DNA of 64,000 nt from assembly GCA_027624955.1 (NCBI GenBank), contig JAQBTG010000013.1, positions 21,700-85,699 of the forward strand, in the 5' to 3' direction. A program made the translations under genes and the position numbers. The DNA is from Pseudomonadota bacterium. GTDB taxonomy: Bacteria; Pseudomonadota; Alphaproteobacteria; UBA828. Every line of letters starts with the position of its first letter. Within the stretch, counting starts at the first letter, position 1. Shown piece by piece: positions 1 through 9,044 of the stretch. The notes under the pieces are model-generated. The model was not told the origin of the DNA and did not search any database. It saw only the letters and a list, made by a program, of their open reading frames with translations.

Positions 1-1
1 A

Positions 2-301
2 CTGAATATCGCGGCGGCGATGGCGGCCTATACCCTGGCCGATTTCGGTACCTGGCTGAATTTCAACAATCGCCTGAGCCTCAAAATAGTGCTGCACGGC
101 GACCCGGCCCTGTTCAACCCTTACGGTGTTATTCTGGTCAACAAAGACCGCCATCCGCACGTTAAATCCGAGCTTGGCCAGCGCTTTATCGAGTGGCTGA
201 TCTCGCCCGCCGGGCAAGCGGCGATCAATGCTTTCACAATCAACGGCGAACGTGCCTTTACCGCCGACGCGCGAGCCGATATTGTTTCGCCCAGCGAATA
301 A
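2..301 (+). CDS. TupA-like tungstate ABC transporter substrate-binding protein, C-terminal part
   Basis: The window opens inside this gene; the reading frame is open from base 2 and ends with TAA at 299-301, giving the last 99 residues. The motifs YTLADFGTW, NPYGVILVN and FIEWLISPAGQAAI are typical of the C-terminal lobe of TupA/WtpA-class periplasmic proteins that bind tungstate (or molybdate) for an ABC importer. The signal peptide and the oxyanion-binding first lobe lie outside the window. It ends 17 bases before a FAD subunit of a molybdenum-hydroxylase-type enzyme, so a role in metal supply for that enzyme is possible but inferred. Family assignment is fairly firm; the exact metal is not. 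Confidence 0.75.
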   Translation: MNIAAAMAAYTLADFGTWLNFNNRLSLKIVLHGDPALFNPYGVILVNKDRHPHVKSELGQRFIEWLISPAGQAAINAFTINGERAFTADARADIVSPSE

Positions 302-318
302 CAATCGGATCCCCCGCC

Positions 319-1113
319 GTGTATGAATTCAAATATCACCGTCCGACAACACTTGCGGAGGCCGCTGAAATCCACAGCGTTGCGGCAGACGCGCAGTATA
401 TGGCGGGCGGGCAAACGCTGCTGCCGAGCCTGAAGTTCCGCCTTTCCAAACCGTCAGATGTGATCGATCTCGCTTCCATTATGGATCTAAGTTTTATCCG
501 CGTGGAAGGCGATGCGCTGCTGATCGGCGCTGCGACGCTGCATGCCGACGTCGCCGCATCTGAAACCGTCCGCACTGCGATCCCAGCGCTGGCGACGCTG
601 GCCGAATTGATTGGTGACCCTCAGGTGCGCAATAGCGGCACTCTCGGCGGCGCCATCGCCAACAATGATCCGGCGGCGGATTATCCGGCGGCGGTGCTTG
701 GCCTCGGTGCCACCGTGATCACTACGGGGCGGGAAATTGCCGGCGATGATTTCTTTACCGATATGTTCGAAACGGCGCTGGAAGAGGGCGAAATCATCAC
801 TGCGGTGCGCTTTCCCACGGCGACCAAGGCAGGCTACGCGAAATTTCCCAATCCGGCATCGCGCTACGCCATCGTCGGCGTTTTTGCGGCGGAAACCGCA
901 TCCGGCGTGCGCGTCGCAGTGACCGGCGCCGGACCATGCGTATTTCGCGCGACCGCCATGGAGGCTGCGCTCGGGCAGGCGCTCTCAAGCAAGGTCGAAT
1001 TGCCAGCGCCGGCGGCGGACGACCTCAATTCGGACATGCATGCCAGCGCCGAATATCGTGCCCATCTGGTGACGGTCATGGCCAAACGGGCAATTGCAGA
1101 CGCCCTAGCCTGA
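319..1113 (+). CDS. FAD-binding subunit of a xanthine dehydrogenase/CO dehydrogenase-family enzyme (CoxM-like)
   Basis: This 264-residue protein matches the medium, FAD-carrying subunit of molybdenum hydroxylases, which passes electrons from the iron-sulfur subunit to an acceptor. The two FAD-binding signatures are visible: AGGQTLLP at residues 29-36 and NSGTLGGAIA near residue 110. The GTG start at 319 is chosen because family similarity begins at its second codon (YEFKYHRP); the frame is open further upstream but that overlaps tupA. The iron-sulfur and molybdenum subunits are not next to it here, so they must lie upstream of the window or elsewhere. Substrate cannot be told. Confidence 0.85.
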   Translation: MYEFKYHRPTTLAEAAEIHSVAADAQYMAGGQTLLPSLKFRLSKPSDVIDLASIMDLSFIRVEGDALLIGAATLHADVAASETVRTAIPALATLAELIGDPQVRNSGTLGGAIANNDPAADYPAAVLGLGATVITTGREIAGDDFFTDMFETALEEGEIITAVRFPTATKAGYAKFPNPASRYAIVGVFAAETASGVRVAVTGAGPCVFRATAMEAALGQALSSKVELPAPAADDLNSDMHASAEYRAHLVTVMAKRAIADALA

Positions 1114-1214
1114 CTCTGGCGCGGGGCGCTGTCACGGCATTGTGAAACACTTTTCCTAGCACGGCATCGATCGGATGGGGACACTCGCGCCTTGGCCAAT
1201 CGAAGGGAAAGCTG

Positions 1215-2213
1215 ATGAAATTCCTGCCGTTCGTTTTGGCGGCGATCTTTATTTGCGTATTGCCGCTTACTAGCGCTGCTGCCGCGGAGCCACCCAGCTC
1301 CTGGACACATGAATGGAAGCAAACCGATTTTTCGCGGACGTCGATCGAATTCGACGAGATCATGTCGGGCGGCCCACCAAAAGACGGCATCCCGGCGATC
1401 GACCAGCCGATACACAGTGCGCCTGGCGAAATCAATAATATTGGCGACCAGGAACCGGTCATTACGGTCGCCCTCAATGGCGAGATACGCGCCTATCCGG
1501 TGCGAATTCTCATCTGGCACGAGATTGCCAACGATACCCTCGGCGGCGTGCCGATCACGGTCACCTTTTGCCCGCTGTGCAATTCGGCTCTGGTGTTCGA
1601 CCGCCGCGTCGACGGCCAAGTGCTCGATTTTGGCACCACTGGCAAGCTGCGCAATTCCGACCTGGTGATGTATGACCGCCAGACGGAGAGCTGGTGGCAG
1701 CAGTTCACCGGCGAAGCCTTCGTCGGGAAAATGACTGGCATAATGCTCACTGCGCTGCCGTCGCGGGTCGAATCCTTCGAACGCTTCCGAGCGCGCACCG
1801 CAGGCCAAGAGGGCGCGACAGTGCTGGTGCCGACCAACGCCAGCATGCGCAATTACGGCGCCAATCCCTATTCGCGTTACGACCAGTCGACCAAGCCGTT
1901 TCTTTACCGCGGTGAATTACCGGAAAATATCGCGCCGCTTGCTCGTGTTGTGGTGATCGGCAAGGAGGCCTGGAGCTTGGAGCTGGTGCAGCGCCTAAAG
2001 CGGATCGAGCGTGGCGACTTGATTATTACCTGGGAGGCCGGACAAAACTCGGCGCTAGATACGACCCAGATTAGCGCCGGGCGCGATATCGGCAATGTCG
2101 TGGTGCAACGCGATGGGCCCGACGGGCCGGCCGATGCGGTGCATGACATCAGCTTCGCGTTCGCCTTCCACGCTTTTCATCCCGACGCCCCGATACATAC
2201 AGAGATCGAGTAA
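1215..2213 (+). CDS. Exported DUF3179 domain protein
   Basis: A 332-residue protein with an N-terminal signal peptide (hydrophobic residues 5-20, likely cleavage after the alanine run near residue 24) followed by a DUF3179 domain. The family hallmark is a CxxC pair, here FCPLCNS with Cys119 and Cys122, followed by VFDRRVDGQVLDFG and by WWQQFTGEA. The function of DUF3179 is not established; export plus a CxxC pair suggests a redox or metal role in the periplasm, which is inference. A purine-rich GAAGGGAAAG lies just upstream of the ATG. It stands alone between the FAD subunit and convergent minus-strand genes. Confidence 0.8.
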   Translation: MKFLPFVLAAIFICVLPLTSAAAAEPPSSWTHEWKQTDFSRTSIEFDEIMSGGPPKDGIPAIDQPIHSAPGEINNIGDQEPVITVALNGEIRAYPVRILIWHEIANDTLGGVPITVTFCPLCNSALVFDRRVDGQVLDFGTTGKLRNSDLVMYDRQTESWWQQFTGEAFVGKMTGIMLTALPSRVESFERFRARTAGQEGATVLVPTNASMRNYGANPYSRYDQSTKPFLYRGELPENIAPLARVVVIGKEAWSLELVQRLKRIERGDLIITWEAGQNSALDTTQISAGRDIGNVVVQRDGPDGPADAVHDISFAFAFHAFHPDAPIHTEIE

Positions 2214-2232
2214 CGGCCGTGCTCAGCGGTGA

Positions 2233-2571
2233 TCAGCTGGTGGCGCGCTGTGGATCGGGAAAATCCCGGTAAAGGCCGAATTTGACATTCGCCACCGCGC
2301 TGTAAACGGTTTTGTGAAGCCGTTCTACCTCGCCTGTACGGGTTGATACGAGATTGAAGGCGGCATCGAGTTGCGCCAAGTCGCGCGTTCCGATCATGAT
2401 GTGAAACTCGCCGGCGCCGTCAAAGGCCAGGCCGAGCTTGCGGCGCATCAGGCGGTGCTCCTCGATCAAACCTTGGCCCTGTAGATGGCCGAGATAAGCG
2501 TCGAGATTGCGGCAAAAGGCGAGGTCATTCTCGCCCGTCTTGAGATCGCACCAGATATGATACCAGTCCAT
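2233..2571 (-). CDS. Small conserved protein, DUF6614-like
   Basis: A 112-residue cytosolic protein starting MDWYHIWCDLK, with a central AYLGHLQGQGLIEEHRLMRRKLG stretch that resembles a small alphaproteobacterial family I know as DUF6614. No function is known. Two adjacent ATG codons are available; the second (2571) is chosen because it sits six bases after a GGGGAG ribosome-binding site, while the first (2574) is too close. It follows the thiolase gene on the same strand with a 124-base gap and its 3' end faces the DUF3179 gene across 19 bases. The family assignment is from memory and moderate. Confidence 0.6.
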   Translation of the reverse strand: MDWYHIWCDLKTGENDLAFCRNLDAYLGHLQGQGLIEEHRLMRRKLGLAFDGAGEFHIMIGTRDLAQLDAAFNLVSTRTGEVERLHKTVYSAVANVKFGLYRDFPDPQRATS

Positions 2572-2695
2572 CATCGGCTCCCCTGTCTAGCGCCGACCAA
2601 TAGCCTGGGAGGTACGCCCCGAGCAAGTGTTCGCGGGATACGGCCGGCAATTTCTTAGGCGCCTGCGCCCGATCAAGATCGAGGCAAAACAGCGT

Positions 2696-3901
2696 TTAGA
2701 CCTTCTCGAGCGCCAAGGCGATGCCTTGACCGACGCCGATGCACATGGTGCAAAGGGCGTAGCGTCCACCGGTGCGTTCAAGCTGATGGATGGCGGTCAA
2801 CACCAGGCGCGCGCCGCTCATGCCCAGAGGGTGGCCAAGCGCGATGGCACCGCCATTGGCATTTACATGCGCGGCATCGTCCGCCAGCCCCAAGTCGCGC
2901 GTCACGCCGAGGGCCTGGGCGGCGAAGGCTTCGTTGAGCTCGATCACGTCCATATCGCTAATCGTGAGGCCAAGGCGCTCAAGCAGTTTGCGCGATGCCG
3001 GCGCCGGCCCCATGCCCATGATGCGAGGCGCGATGCCAGCCGTCGCGACGCCAAGGACGCGCGCACGCGGTGTTAAGCCTTGGGCGCGCGCCGCTGCCTC
3101 GGAGGCCACCAGCAAGGCGCAGGCGCCGTCATTGAGGCCCGACGCGTTGCCCGCCGTCACCGTGCCGCCGGCGCGAAACAAGGCTGGCAATTTGGCCAAG
3201 CCCTCTGCGGTCGTGCCAGCACGCGGATGCTCGTCGCGCGCGACAATGACAGCCTCGGCCTTGCGCTGCGGAATGCTGACGGGAACGATCTCGGCGTCGA
3301 AATATCCGGCCGCCATGGCCGCCGCGGCGCGCTGCTGACTGCGCAACGCGAAGGCGTCCTGATCGGCGCGGGCGATCTGGTATTCCTCGGCGACATTTTC
3401 CGCCGTTTCCGGCATTGAATCGATGCCGTGCAGCTCTTTCATCAGTTTGTTGACGAAGCGCCAGCCGAGCGTGGTGTCTTCGATTTTGGCGGCACGCGAA
3501 AAGGCGGTCTCTGCTTTGGCCATGACAAAAGGTGCCCGCGACATGCTCTCGACACCGCCGGCAATTATAAAATCGGCCTCGCCGGCCTTGATTGCCCGCG
3601 CCGCGCCGCCGAGCGCATCCATGCCGGAGCCGCACAGGCGATTGACTGTGGCGCCGGGCACGCTATCCGGCATGCCCGCCAACAGCAGTGCCATGCGGGC
3701 GACATTGCGGTTGTCCTCGCCTGCCTGATTGGCACAGCCGAGGACGACATCGTCGACCGCCTGCCAATCGGCCGCGGTGTTGCGCTCGATCAAGGCGCGG
3801 ATCGGCATTGCCGCGAGGTCATCTGGGCGCACCGCGGACAAGGCGCCGCCATAGCGCCCGATGGGTGTTCTCACGCCGTCGCACACAAAGGCTTCAGTCA
3901 A
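2696..3901 (-). CDS. pcaF: Acetyl-CoA C-acyltransferase (3-oxoadipyl-CoA thiolase type)
   Basis: A 401-residue thiolase that cleaves a 3-oxoacyl-CoA with CoA to acetyl-CoA and a shortened acyl-CoA. The catalytic triad is visible: nucleophile Cys90 in VNRLCGSG, His357 in GHPLG and acid/base Cys387 in [10 protein letters not shown]. The N-terminus ([20 protein letters not shown]) is very close to PcaF, the last enzyme of the beta-ketoadipate route. The start is TTG at 3899-3901, supported by a GAGG six bases before it and by the fit to the family N-terminus. It lies 48 bases downstream of hyuB in the same direction, so a different 3-oxoacyl-CoA from that operon is also possible. Confidence 0.85.
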   Translation of the reverse strand: MTEAFVCDGVRTPIGRYGGALSAVRPDDLAAMPIRALIERNTAADWQAVDDVVLGCANQAGEDNRNVARMALLLAGMPDSVPGATVNRLCGSGMDALGGAARAIKAGEADFIIAGGVESMSRAPFVMAKAETAFSRAAKIEDTTLGWRFVNKLMKELHGIDSMPETAENVAEEYQIARADQDAFALRSQQRAAAAMAAGYFDAEIVPVSIPQRKAEAVIVARDEHPRAGTTAEGLAKLPALFRAGGTVTAGNASGLNDGACALLVASEAAARAQGLTPRARVLGVATAGIAPRIMGMGPAPASRKLLERLGLTISDMDVIELNEAFAAQALGVTRDLGLADDAAHVNANGGAIALGHPLGMSGARLVLTAIHQLERTGGRYALCTMCIGVGQGIALALEKV

Positions 3902-3949
3902 GGCGTAGCCTCACTTTCATCGCAAAAATTGCTGCCGCATCGAAGCTGT

Positions 3950-5707
3950 TTAGGCGCGCATTTCACCGCGCCGCGCTTGTGTGGCGGCGGCATCGATCTC
4001 CAGTTCGGAATTCAGCACCACGCCATAGGCAGCGCGGGCATGCTCGATGGTGCAGAAATCATCCAACACATCCTCACGCACTTGTTCGGGGCTGCGCGCC
4101 AGCGGATCGCCATAGCCACCGCCGCAGGCGCTGAGGACGCCGATGCAATCGCCTACCTTATTGCGCAGGCCGTGCACCTTGCCGGGCAATTCCTCAATAT
4201 CGTTGGGCGCCGCGATGTTATATTTTTGCACCCGCGCGCCAACGCCGTCGGTGCCACCCAGGAACCCCCACGGCGCATCCGCATGGCGATCTGATTCGTG
4301 GGTGAGAGAACCGTCGGTCAAATAGCGCTGCACCTTGATCATGCCGATACCACCGCGAAATTCGCCGGCGCCGGGCATGACATCATCGCGCAATTCATAA
4401 CGGTCGCAAATCAGCGGCAGATGCATGCCTAAATCCTCAATCGGATTGTTGCGCGTGTTGCGCATCAGCTCCTCGATGCCGTCCGGGCCGTCGGATGCGG
4501 GCCGCCCGCCATAGGCACCTTCATTAACTTCGATAAAGACCCAATAATTGCCCTCCGGGCGCATGCCAGAATAGGCGATGGCCGACACATCGGCCGAGCA
4601 GCCGGCTGTGACTTTGTCGGGTATGACCGGCGCCAGGGCCTTAATGATGCAATCCACCACGCGCTGAATTTGATTGAAGCGCGCTTCCGCTGCGGCCGGA
4701 TATATCGGGTTGAAGATCGAGCCCAGCGGCGCGGTCACCTTGATCGGGCGGAACGAACCCTCGTTCTGCGGCACATGCTCCGAGATCGTCGCGCTGTCGA
4801 GCAGCACGGCGCGAAAGGCAAAATAGCACGCCACTTTGGTCGAGCCCTCGAACGGCACATTGAACGCAGTCTCAACTTGCGGCGACGAGCCGGTGAGATC
4901 GACCTCGGCCGAATCGCCGTCGATACGGACGCACACCTTGACCGGCAAGGTCTTGCCGCGATTGCGGCCGTCATCGTCGAGAAAACCCTCAGCGCGGTAT
5001 TCACCGTCCGGAATGGCGGCAATACGTTTGCGTAACATGGACTCAGAATAATCCATGAGCTGCTGGGTGGCGGCGAACACCGTCTCCTTGCCGTACTGGT
5101 CGAGCAATTCGACAAAGCGTTTGACGCCAAGCTCTACCGAAGCGACCTGGGCCTCGATATCGCCCAACACCTGATCCGGCACCCGCGTATTGGTGGAGAT
5201 GAAATGCCATAGGGCGCGGTTGCGCACACCGCCCTCATAGAGTTTCACACCCTTAAACAGCATGCCCTCAGCGAACACATCTGGCACATCAATAATGAGG
5301 CCCGGCGTCGCCGCGCCGATATCGACATGATGCGCGGTGTTGGCCGAGAAGCCGACCAGCTCGCCTTCGTAAAAGACCGGCGCGACGGCGGCGATATCGG
5401 GCGAGTGGCTGGCGCCGTAATAGGGATGATTGTGAATAACTACATCGCCGGGCTGCCACGGGTCGTGCAGGGTTTCATTGATGCCGCGCAGGTAGGCCGG
5501 AATCGAGCCGATATGCATGGGCGTGGAATCTGATTCGCAGAGCGTATTGCAATCGGCGTCGAACAGGCCTGCGCCGAGATCCTCGGACTCGCGAATGATC
5601 GAGGAATAAGACATGCGGTACAGCACATGACCCATTTCCTTAGCGATGGTATGGAGCGCACCGCCGATAACCTGCAATGTGATAGGGTCGACTTCTTTTT
5701 TGCTCAT
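3950..5707 (-). CDS. Hydantoinase B/oxoprolinase family subunit (pair 1)
   Basis: A 585-residue HyuB-type subunit, the metal-dependent partner of the ATP-using HyuA subunit in hydantoinases, 5-oxoprolinases, caprolactamase and acetone/acetophenone carboxylases. It begins DPITLQVIGGALHTIAKEMG, as the family does, and ends with the glycine-rich ACGGGYGDP motif near residue 543. The metal-site region reads NHPYYGASHSPD, where the other two HyuB proteins in this window have NDPY. The GGAGGAAACG ahead of ATG 5707 is a strong ribosome-binding site. It is 23 bases downstream of its hyuA partner and upstream of a thiolase. Substrate is unknown. Confidence 0.85.
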   Translation of the reverse strand: MSKKEVDPITLQVIGGALHTIAKEMGHVLYRMSYSSIIRESEDLGAGLFDADCNTLCESDSTPMHIGSIPAYLRGINETLHDPWQPGDVVIHNHPYYGASHSPDIAAVAPVFYEGELVGFSANTAHHVDIGAATPGLIIDVPDVFAEGMLFKGVKLYEGGVRNRALWHFISTNTRVPDQVLGDIEAQVASVELGVKRFVELLDQYGKETVFAATQQLMDYSESMLRKRIAAIPDGEYRAEGFLDDDGRNRGKTLPVKVCVRIDGDSAEVDLTGSSPQVETAFNVPFEGSTKVACYFAFRAVLLDSATISEHVPQNEGSFRPIKVTAPLGSIFNPIYPAAAEARFNQIQRVVDCIIKALAPVIPDKVTAGCSADVSAIAYSGMRPEGNYWVFIEVNEGAYGGRPASDGPDGIEELMRNTRNNPIEDLGMHLPLICDRYELRDDVMPGAGEFRGGIGMIKVQRYLTDGSLTHESDRHADAPWGFLGGTDGVGARVQKYNIAAPNDIEELPGKVHGLRNKVGDCIGVLSACGGGYGDPLARSPEQVREDVLDDFCTIEHARAAYGVVLNSELEIDAAATQARRGEMRA

Positions 5708-5730
5708 AATCGTTTCCTCCCGCCAGCTCT

Positions 5731-7827
5731 CTATTTGGCCGTGCCGCGAACATGTAAATTACCGTATTCCGAAACTTCGGCCACATGGCCGGGCGGAATC
5801 AAGGTGGTGGAATCGTGCTGGATAATGATGGCCGGCCCCGAAACCGTCTGCCCGGCGGTCAGCTTGCCGCGATCATAGCGCGGCGTATCCAGGGTCTCGC
5901 CGCCGTCGAAGGTGGTGGGGCGGCTGTACATCACCGCGTCTTTCGGGTTTTGCCCTGTTCCCGCCGCCAATTTCGGCCAATTTAGCCTGGCCGTGGCCGC
6001 CGAAGCGACCACCCGCAACGTGATGATTTCGACATTCTGATCATCAAATGCGTGGCCGTAATCGCGGCGATGCGCTTCGTGGAAATTGTCAATCAGCACC
6101 TGCCTATTGCCAGCATCAACCGCTTCGGCCGGAAGTTCGGCCCGCAGCTCGAAGCCCTGGCCCTGATAGCGGCATTCAGCGATGCGGGTAAATCTGCGCG
6201 CCTCCGGCGCCACGTCATCCGCATCTAGCGACGCGCTCGCCATGACGAGCAGTTCGTCGAGCTGGTTGTTGAGCACGTCGTAATCGCTTTGCTCGGCGGT
6301 GCTGATGGTGATCAACGCCGAGCGGGTAAATTCATATTGCATATCGGTGGCCAGCAGGCCGGTCGCAGCGTTGATGCCCGGCGCCGGCGGCACGATCGTT
6401 TCGCGCGCCGCCACGGTTATGGCCAGTGCGACGCCATGCAACGGCCCGGCGCCGCCAAACGCGACCAGCGAATAGTCACGCGGGTCGATGCCCTTGGCCA
6501 CCGAGTTGGCGCGAATCTCAAGCGCCATGTTGGAATTGATCACCCGGATGACGCCGAGCGCCGCCTCTTCGAGACTCATGTTCAACTTGTCGCAGAGATT
6601 GTCCTTGATCGCCTTGGCCGAAAGCTTGGGGTCGATCGCCACGCCGCCGCCCAGAAATTGCTCGGCATCGAGACGACCGAGCACCACTTGCGCATCGGTC
6701 ACGGTGGGTTCAACGCCGCCCTTGCCATAGCATGCCGGCCCTGGATTGGCGCCAGCCGAGCGCGGCCCAACGCGGAACGCGCCGCCTTCGTCAACATAGG
6801 CGATGGAGCCACCGCCGGCGCCAATGGTCGCCAAATCGATCATCGGCGTCAGGATGGGATAGCCGCCGATATTGGTATCTCGCGGATTCATAATACGCAC
6901 TTCGCCGCGCGGTACGACACTGATATCGGCCGAGGTGCCGCCGATATCGACAGTGATCAAATTCTCGACGCCGGAAAGATCGCCGGCCCATTTGCCGCCG
7001 ATGACGCCGCCCGCTGGCCCTGACATGAGGATCGTTACCGGCCGTTCGCTGCCGCCTTCGATGGTGGTGACGCCGCCGTTTGATTGCATTACACGAATTT
7101 CCGCGCTCACCCCTACGCCGCGCAGCGCGCTTTCCAGGTTGCGCAGATAAAACGACGTCCTCGGCCCGATAAAGGCATTCATCGCGGCGGTGGAAAAACG
7201 CTCATATTCGCGAATCACATCGGCCACTTCGCTCGAACAACTAACATAAGTATCGGGCAAGATTTCCTTGACGATTGCCTTGGCGCGCTGCTCATGCGTG
7301 TTGTTGAGGAACGAATAAATAAAACAAATGATGACGGCGTCGACGCCGCGCTTTTTTAATAGCTCCGCCGCCGCGCGCACTTCGTCTTCATCAAGCGCGA
7401 CCTCAATGCGGCCGTCCGGCGGCAGGATGCGCTCAGAGACGACAATGCGGTTTCGTCGCTTGACCAGCGGCTTGGATTGCCACGGCACGTCGAACTGCAT
7501 GGAGAAATTATGTGGCCGCTTGCCGCGCGCCAGCAGGAGAATATCGCGGAAGCCACGCGTCGTCAGCATGCCGACCTCAGCGCCGTCATATTCAATCACT
7601 GCATTCGTGGCGACGGTGGTGCCATGCACGATCTTTTCGATATCGCCGAGGGCAACGCCGGCCATCTCGCAGATCTCAGTGATGCCACGGATAACACCGA
7701 TAGATTGATCCTCTGGCGTGCTCGGTACCTTATGCACCATCACACCGCCTGAACTGCCGCCAATCGATTCTGATTCTAGAATGAGGTCGGTAAACGTGCC
7801 GCCGACATCGACACCGATTCTAGCCAT
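5731..7827 (-). CDS. Hydantoinase A/oxoprolinase family subunit (pair 1)
   Basis: A 698-residue HyuA-type ATPase subunit of the actin/hexokinase fold. The phosphate-binding motifs are GVDVGGTFTDL at residues 5-15 and TVDIGGTSADIS in the middle, and the adenosine region is FGGAGPLHG. These enzymes use ATP to activate a lactam or ketone for hydrolysis or carboxylation together with HyuB. It is the first gene of a minus-strand unit hyuA-hyuB-thiolase. Having a thiolase behind it recalls acetophenone-type routes, where carboxylation gives a 3-oxo acid that is later thiolysed, but lactam hydrolysis is equally possible. Confidence 0.85.
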   Translation of the reverse strand: MARIGVDVGGTFTDLILESESIGGSSGGVMVHKVPSTPEDQSIGVIRGITEICEMAGVALGDIEKIVHGTTVATNAVIEYDGAEVGMLTTRGFRDILLLARGKRPHNFSMQFDVPWQSKPLVKRRNRIVVSERILPPDGRIEVALDEDEVRAAAELLKKRGVDAVIICFIYSFLNNTHEQRAKAIVKEILPDTYVSCSSEVADVIREYERFSTAAMNAFIGPRTSFYLRNLESALRGVGVSAEIRVMQSNGGVTTIEGGSERPVTILMSGPAGGVIGGKWAGDLSGVENLITVDIGGTSADISVVPRGEVRIMNPRDTNIGGYPILTPMIDLATIGAGGGSIAYVDEGGAFRVGPRSAGANPGPACYGKGGVEPTVTDAQVVLGRLDAEQFLGGGVAIDPKLSAKAIKDNLCDKLNMSLEEAALGVIRVINSNMALEIRANSVAKGIDPRDYSLVAFGGAGPLHGVALAITVAARETIVPPAPGINAATGLLATDMQYEFTRSALITISTAEQSDYDVLNNQLDELLVMASASLDADDVAPEARRFTRIAECRYQGQGFELRAELPAEAVDAGNRQVLIDNFHEAHRRDYGHAFDDQNVEIITLRVVASAATARLNWPKLAAGTGQNPKDAVMYSRPTTFDGGETLDTPRYDRGKLTAGQTVSGPAIIIQHDSTTLIPPGHVAEVSEYGNLHVRGTAK

Positions 7828-7880
7828 GTATCCGCCTGTTCTGGTTAATTGTCTCTCGCGAGCGCGGGGGCATCATATAA

Positions 7881-7896
7881 TCTGTCCGGACAAATT
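7881..7896. promoter_or_regulatory. Palindrome in the leader of the hyuA-hyuB-thiolase unit
   Basis: The 100-base gap upstream of hyuA contains the perfect 10-base palindrome TGTCCGGACA (7883-7892), which extends to 16 bases with one mismatch. It sits 55 bases before the hyuA start and beside an AT-rich stretch that could hold a -10 box on the minus strand. TTGT/ACAA half sites of this sort are seen in GntR-type operators. No regulator gene is adjacent, so its owner is unknown. Confidence 0.35.
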
Positions 7897-7927
7897 GGGA
7901 GTGCGATTTGCACTTTATTTTTTGCCC

Positions 7928-8914
7928 TCAGACCATCTCAGGCACAAGCGCTAGCGCTTGCTCGATGACCTCCGGTCCGGCACCTGGCTTGGGCACATTT
8001 TCACTCAGATAACGCCGCCATAGGCGGGCCCCAGGGCGGGCGTGAAATAGCCCCAGCATATGCCGGGTGATGTGGTTGAGCCGCGCACCACCGCCGAGCG
8101 CGCGCTCGGTATAAGGCAGCATGGCGCGAGCGATATCATGGCGGCTCGGAGCGACGCGGGCATCGGCAAATATGCGCGCATCTGCTTCGGCCAAGATATA
8201 AGGGTCTTCAAAGGCGGCGCGGCCGATCATCACGCCATCGACACGCTGCAAATGCTGCGCCGCATCAGCGAGGCTGCGCACGCCACCATTGAGGATAATT
8301 TCGAGCCCCGGCAATTCGTCTTTCAGGCGGTAGACGCGTTCGTAATCGAGCGGCGGGATCTCACGGTTCTGCTTGGGACTTAGGCCCTCCAGGATGGCGA
8401 TGCGGGCATGCACGGCGAGACTCGCCATGCCGGCTTCGACCAGTAGGCCGGCGAAGCTTCGCAATTGCTCAAAACTGTCGCGCCCATCGATGCCGATGCG
8501 GCATTTGACCGTGATCGGGAGATCGACGGCGTCCGCCATCGCCGCGACACAGCGCGCCACCAATTCGGGCTCCGCCATCAGACAGGCGCCGAAGCGTCCG
8601 CTCTTCACACGGTCGCTTGGGCAGCCGACATTGAGATTGATTTCACCGTAACCGGCGGCTTGGCCGAATTTGGCCGCCACCACCAGTTCCGCCGGATCGC
8701 CGCCGCCGAGTTGCAGCGCAACCGGATGCTCCGCCGCGTCAAAGGCCAGCAAAAAATCGCGTTTGCCATGGCGCACGGCGGCGGCGGTGATCATCTCACT
8801 ATAAAGCAGGACATGGCGGCTGCACTGGCGCATAAAATAGCGCCCATGCCGGTCGGTGCAGTCCATCATCGGCGCCACGCTCAATCGCCTGTCGTTAATC
8901 GATAATTCAGCCAT
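7928..8914 (-). CDS. dusA: tRNA-dihydrouridine synthase DusA
   Basis: A 328-residue FMN enzyme that reduces uridine 20/20a in the D-loop of tRNA with NADPH. Visible signatures are LSVAPMMDCTDRH near residue 11, LQLGGGDP for the flavin site, and the DusA-type active site NVGCPSDRVKSGRFGACLM with catalytic Cys98. ATG 8914 is preferred over the start nine codons upstream because the family N-terminus starts there. It is a housekeeping gene divergent from metF across 174 bases that hold the methionine riboswitch. Confidence 0.92.
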   Translation of the reverse strand: MAELSINDRRLSVAPMMDCTDRHGRYFMRQCSRHVLLYSEMITAAAVRHGKRDFLLAFDAAEHPVALQLGGGDPAELVVAAKFGQAAGYGEINLNVGCPSDRVKSGRFGACLMAEPELVARCVAAMADAVDLPITVKCRIGIDGRDSFEQLRSFAGLLVEAGMASLAVHARIAILEGLSPKQNREIPPLDYERVYRLKDELPGLEIILNGGVRSLADAAQHLQRVDGVMIGRAAFEDPYILAEADARIFADARVAPSRHDIARAMLPYTERALGGGARLNHITRHMLGLFHARPGARLWRRYLSENVPKPGAGPEVIEQALALVPEMV

Positions 8915-8944
8915 GTGCCAGTATACCCGGAACCTTCCCAACCA

Positions 8945-8972
8945 TTGACAGAGTTCGAAAAATCCCTATATG
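8945..8972 (+). promoter_or_regulatory. Sigma-70-type promoter of the metF-metH operon
   Basis: A perfect -35 box TTGACA (8945-8950) is followed after 16 bases by TATATG (8967-8972). Transcription would start near 8979, immediately before the first stem of the riboswitch. This spacing and position make it a good candidate, though it is read by eye only. Confidence 0.6.
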
Positions 8973-8984
8973 TCAACGACATCA

Positions 8985-9042
8985 AAGCGCCGATTTGACC
9001 GACAGTTTGCGGACGCTATAAAAATCCGGCTAAAGCGATGGG
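8985..9042 (+). promoter_or_regulatory. SAM-II-type riboswitch upstream of metF
   Basis: The leader matches the SAM-II (metA) motif of Alphaproteobacteria. AGCGCC (8986-8991) can pair with GGACGCT (9011-9017, one bulged A) to form P1. The loop starts with the conserved GATTTGACC (8992-9000) and contains GTTTGC, and the 3' part carries CTATAAAAAT and the conserved GGCTAAAG (9028-9035). In known SAM-II RNAs the GATTTAACC loop and the GCTAAA tail make the SAM-binding pseudoknot. It sits between a promoter and a terminator ahead of methionine genes, the expected place, so SAM should repress metF and both metH genes. Confidence 0.82.
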
Positions 9043-9044
9043 CG

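Noticed and set aside
3428..4294. A 288-codon plus-strand frame over the thiolase/hyuB junction
   Set aside because: It is antisense to two well-supported genes and carries no family motif.
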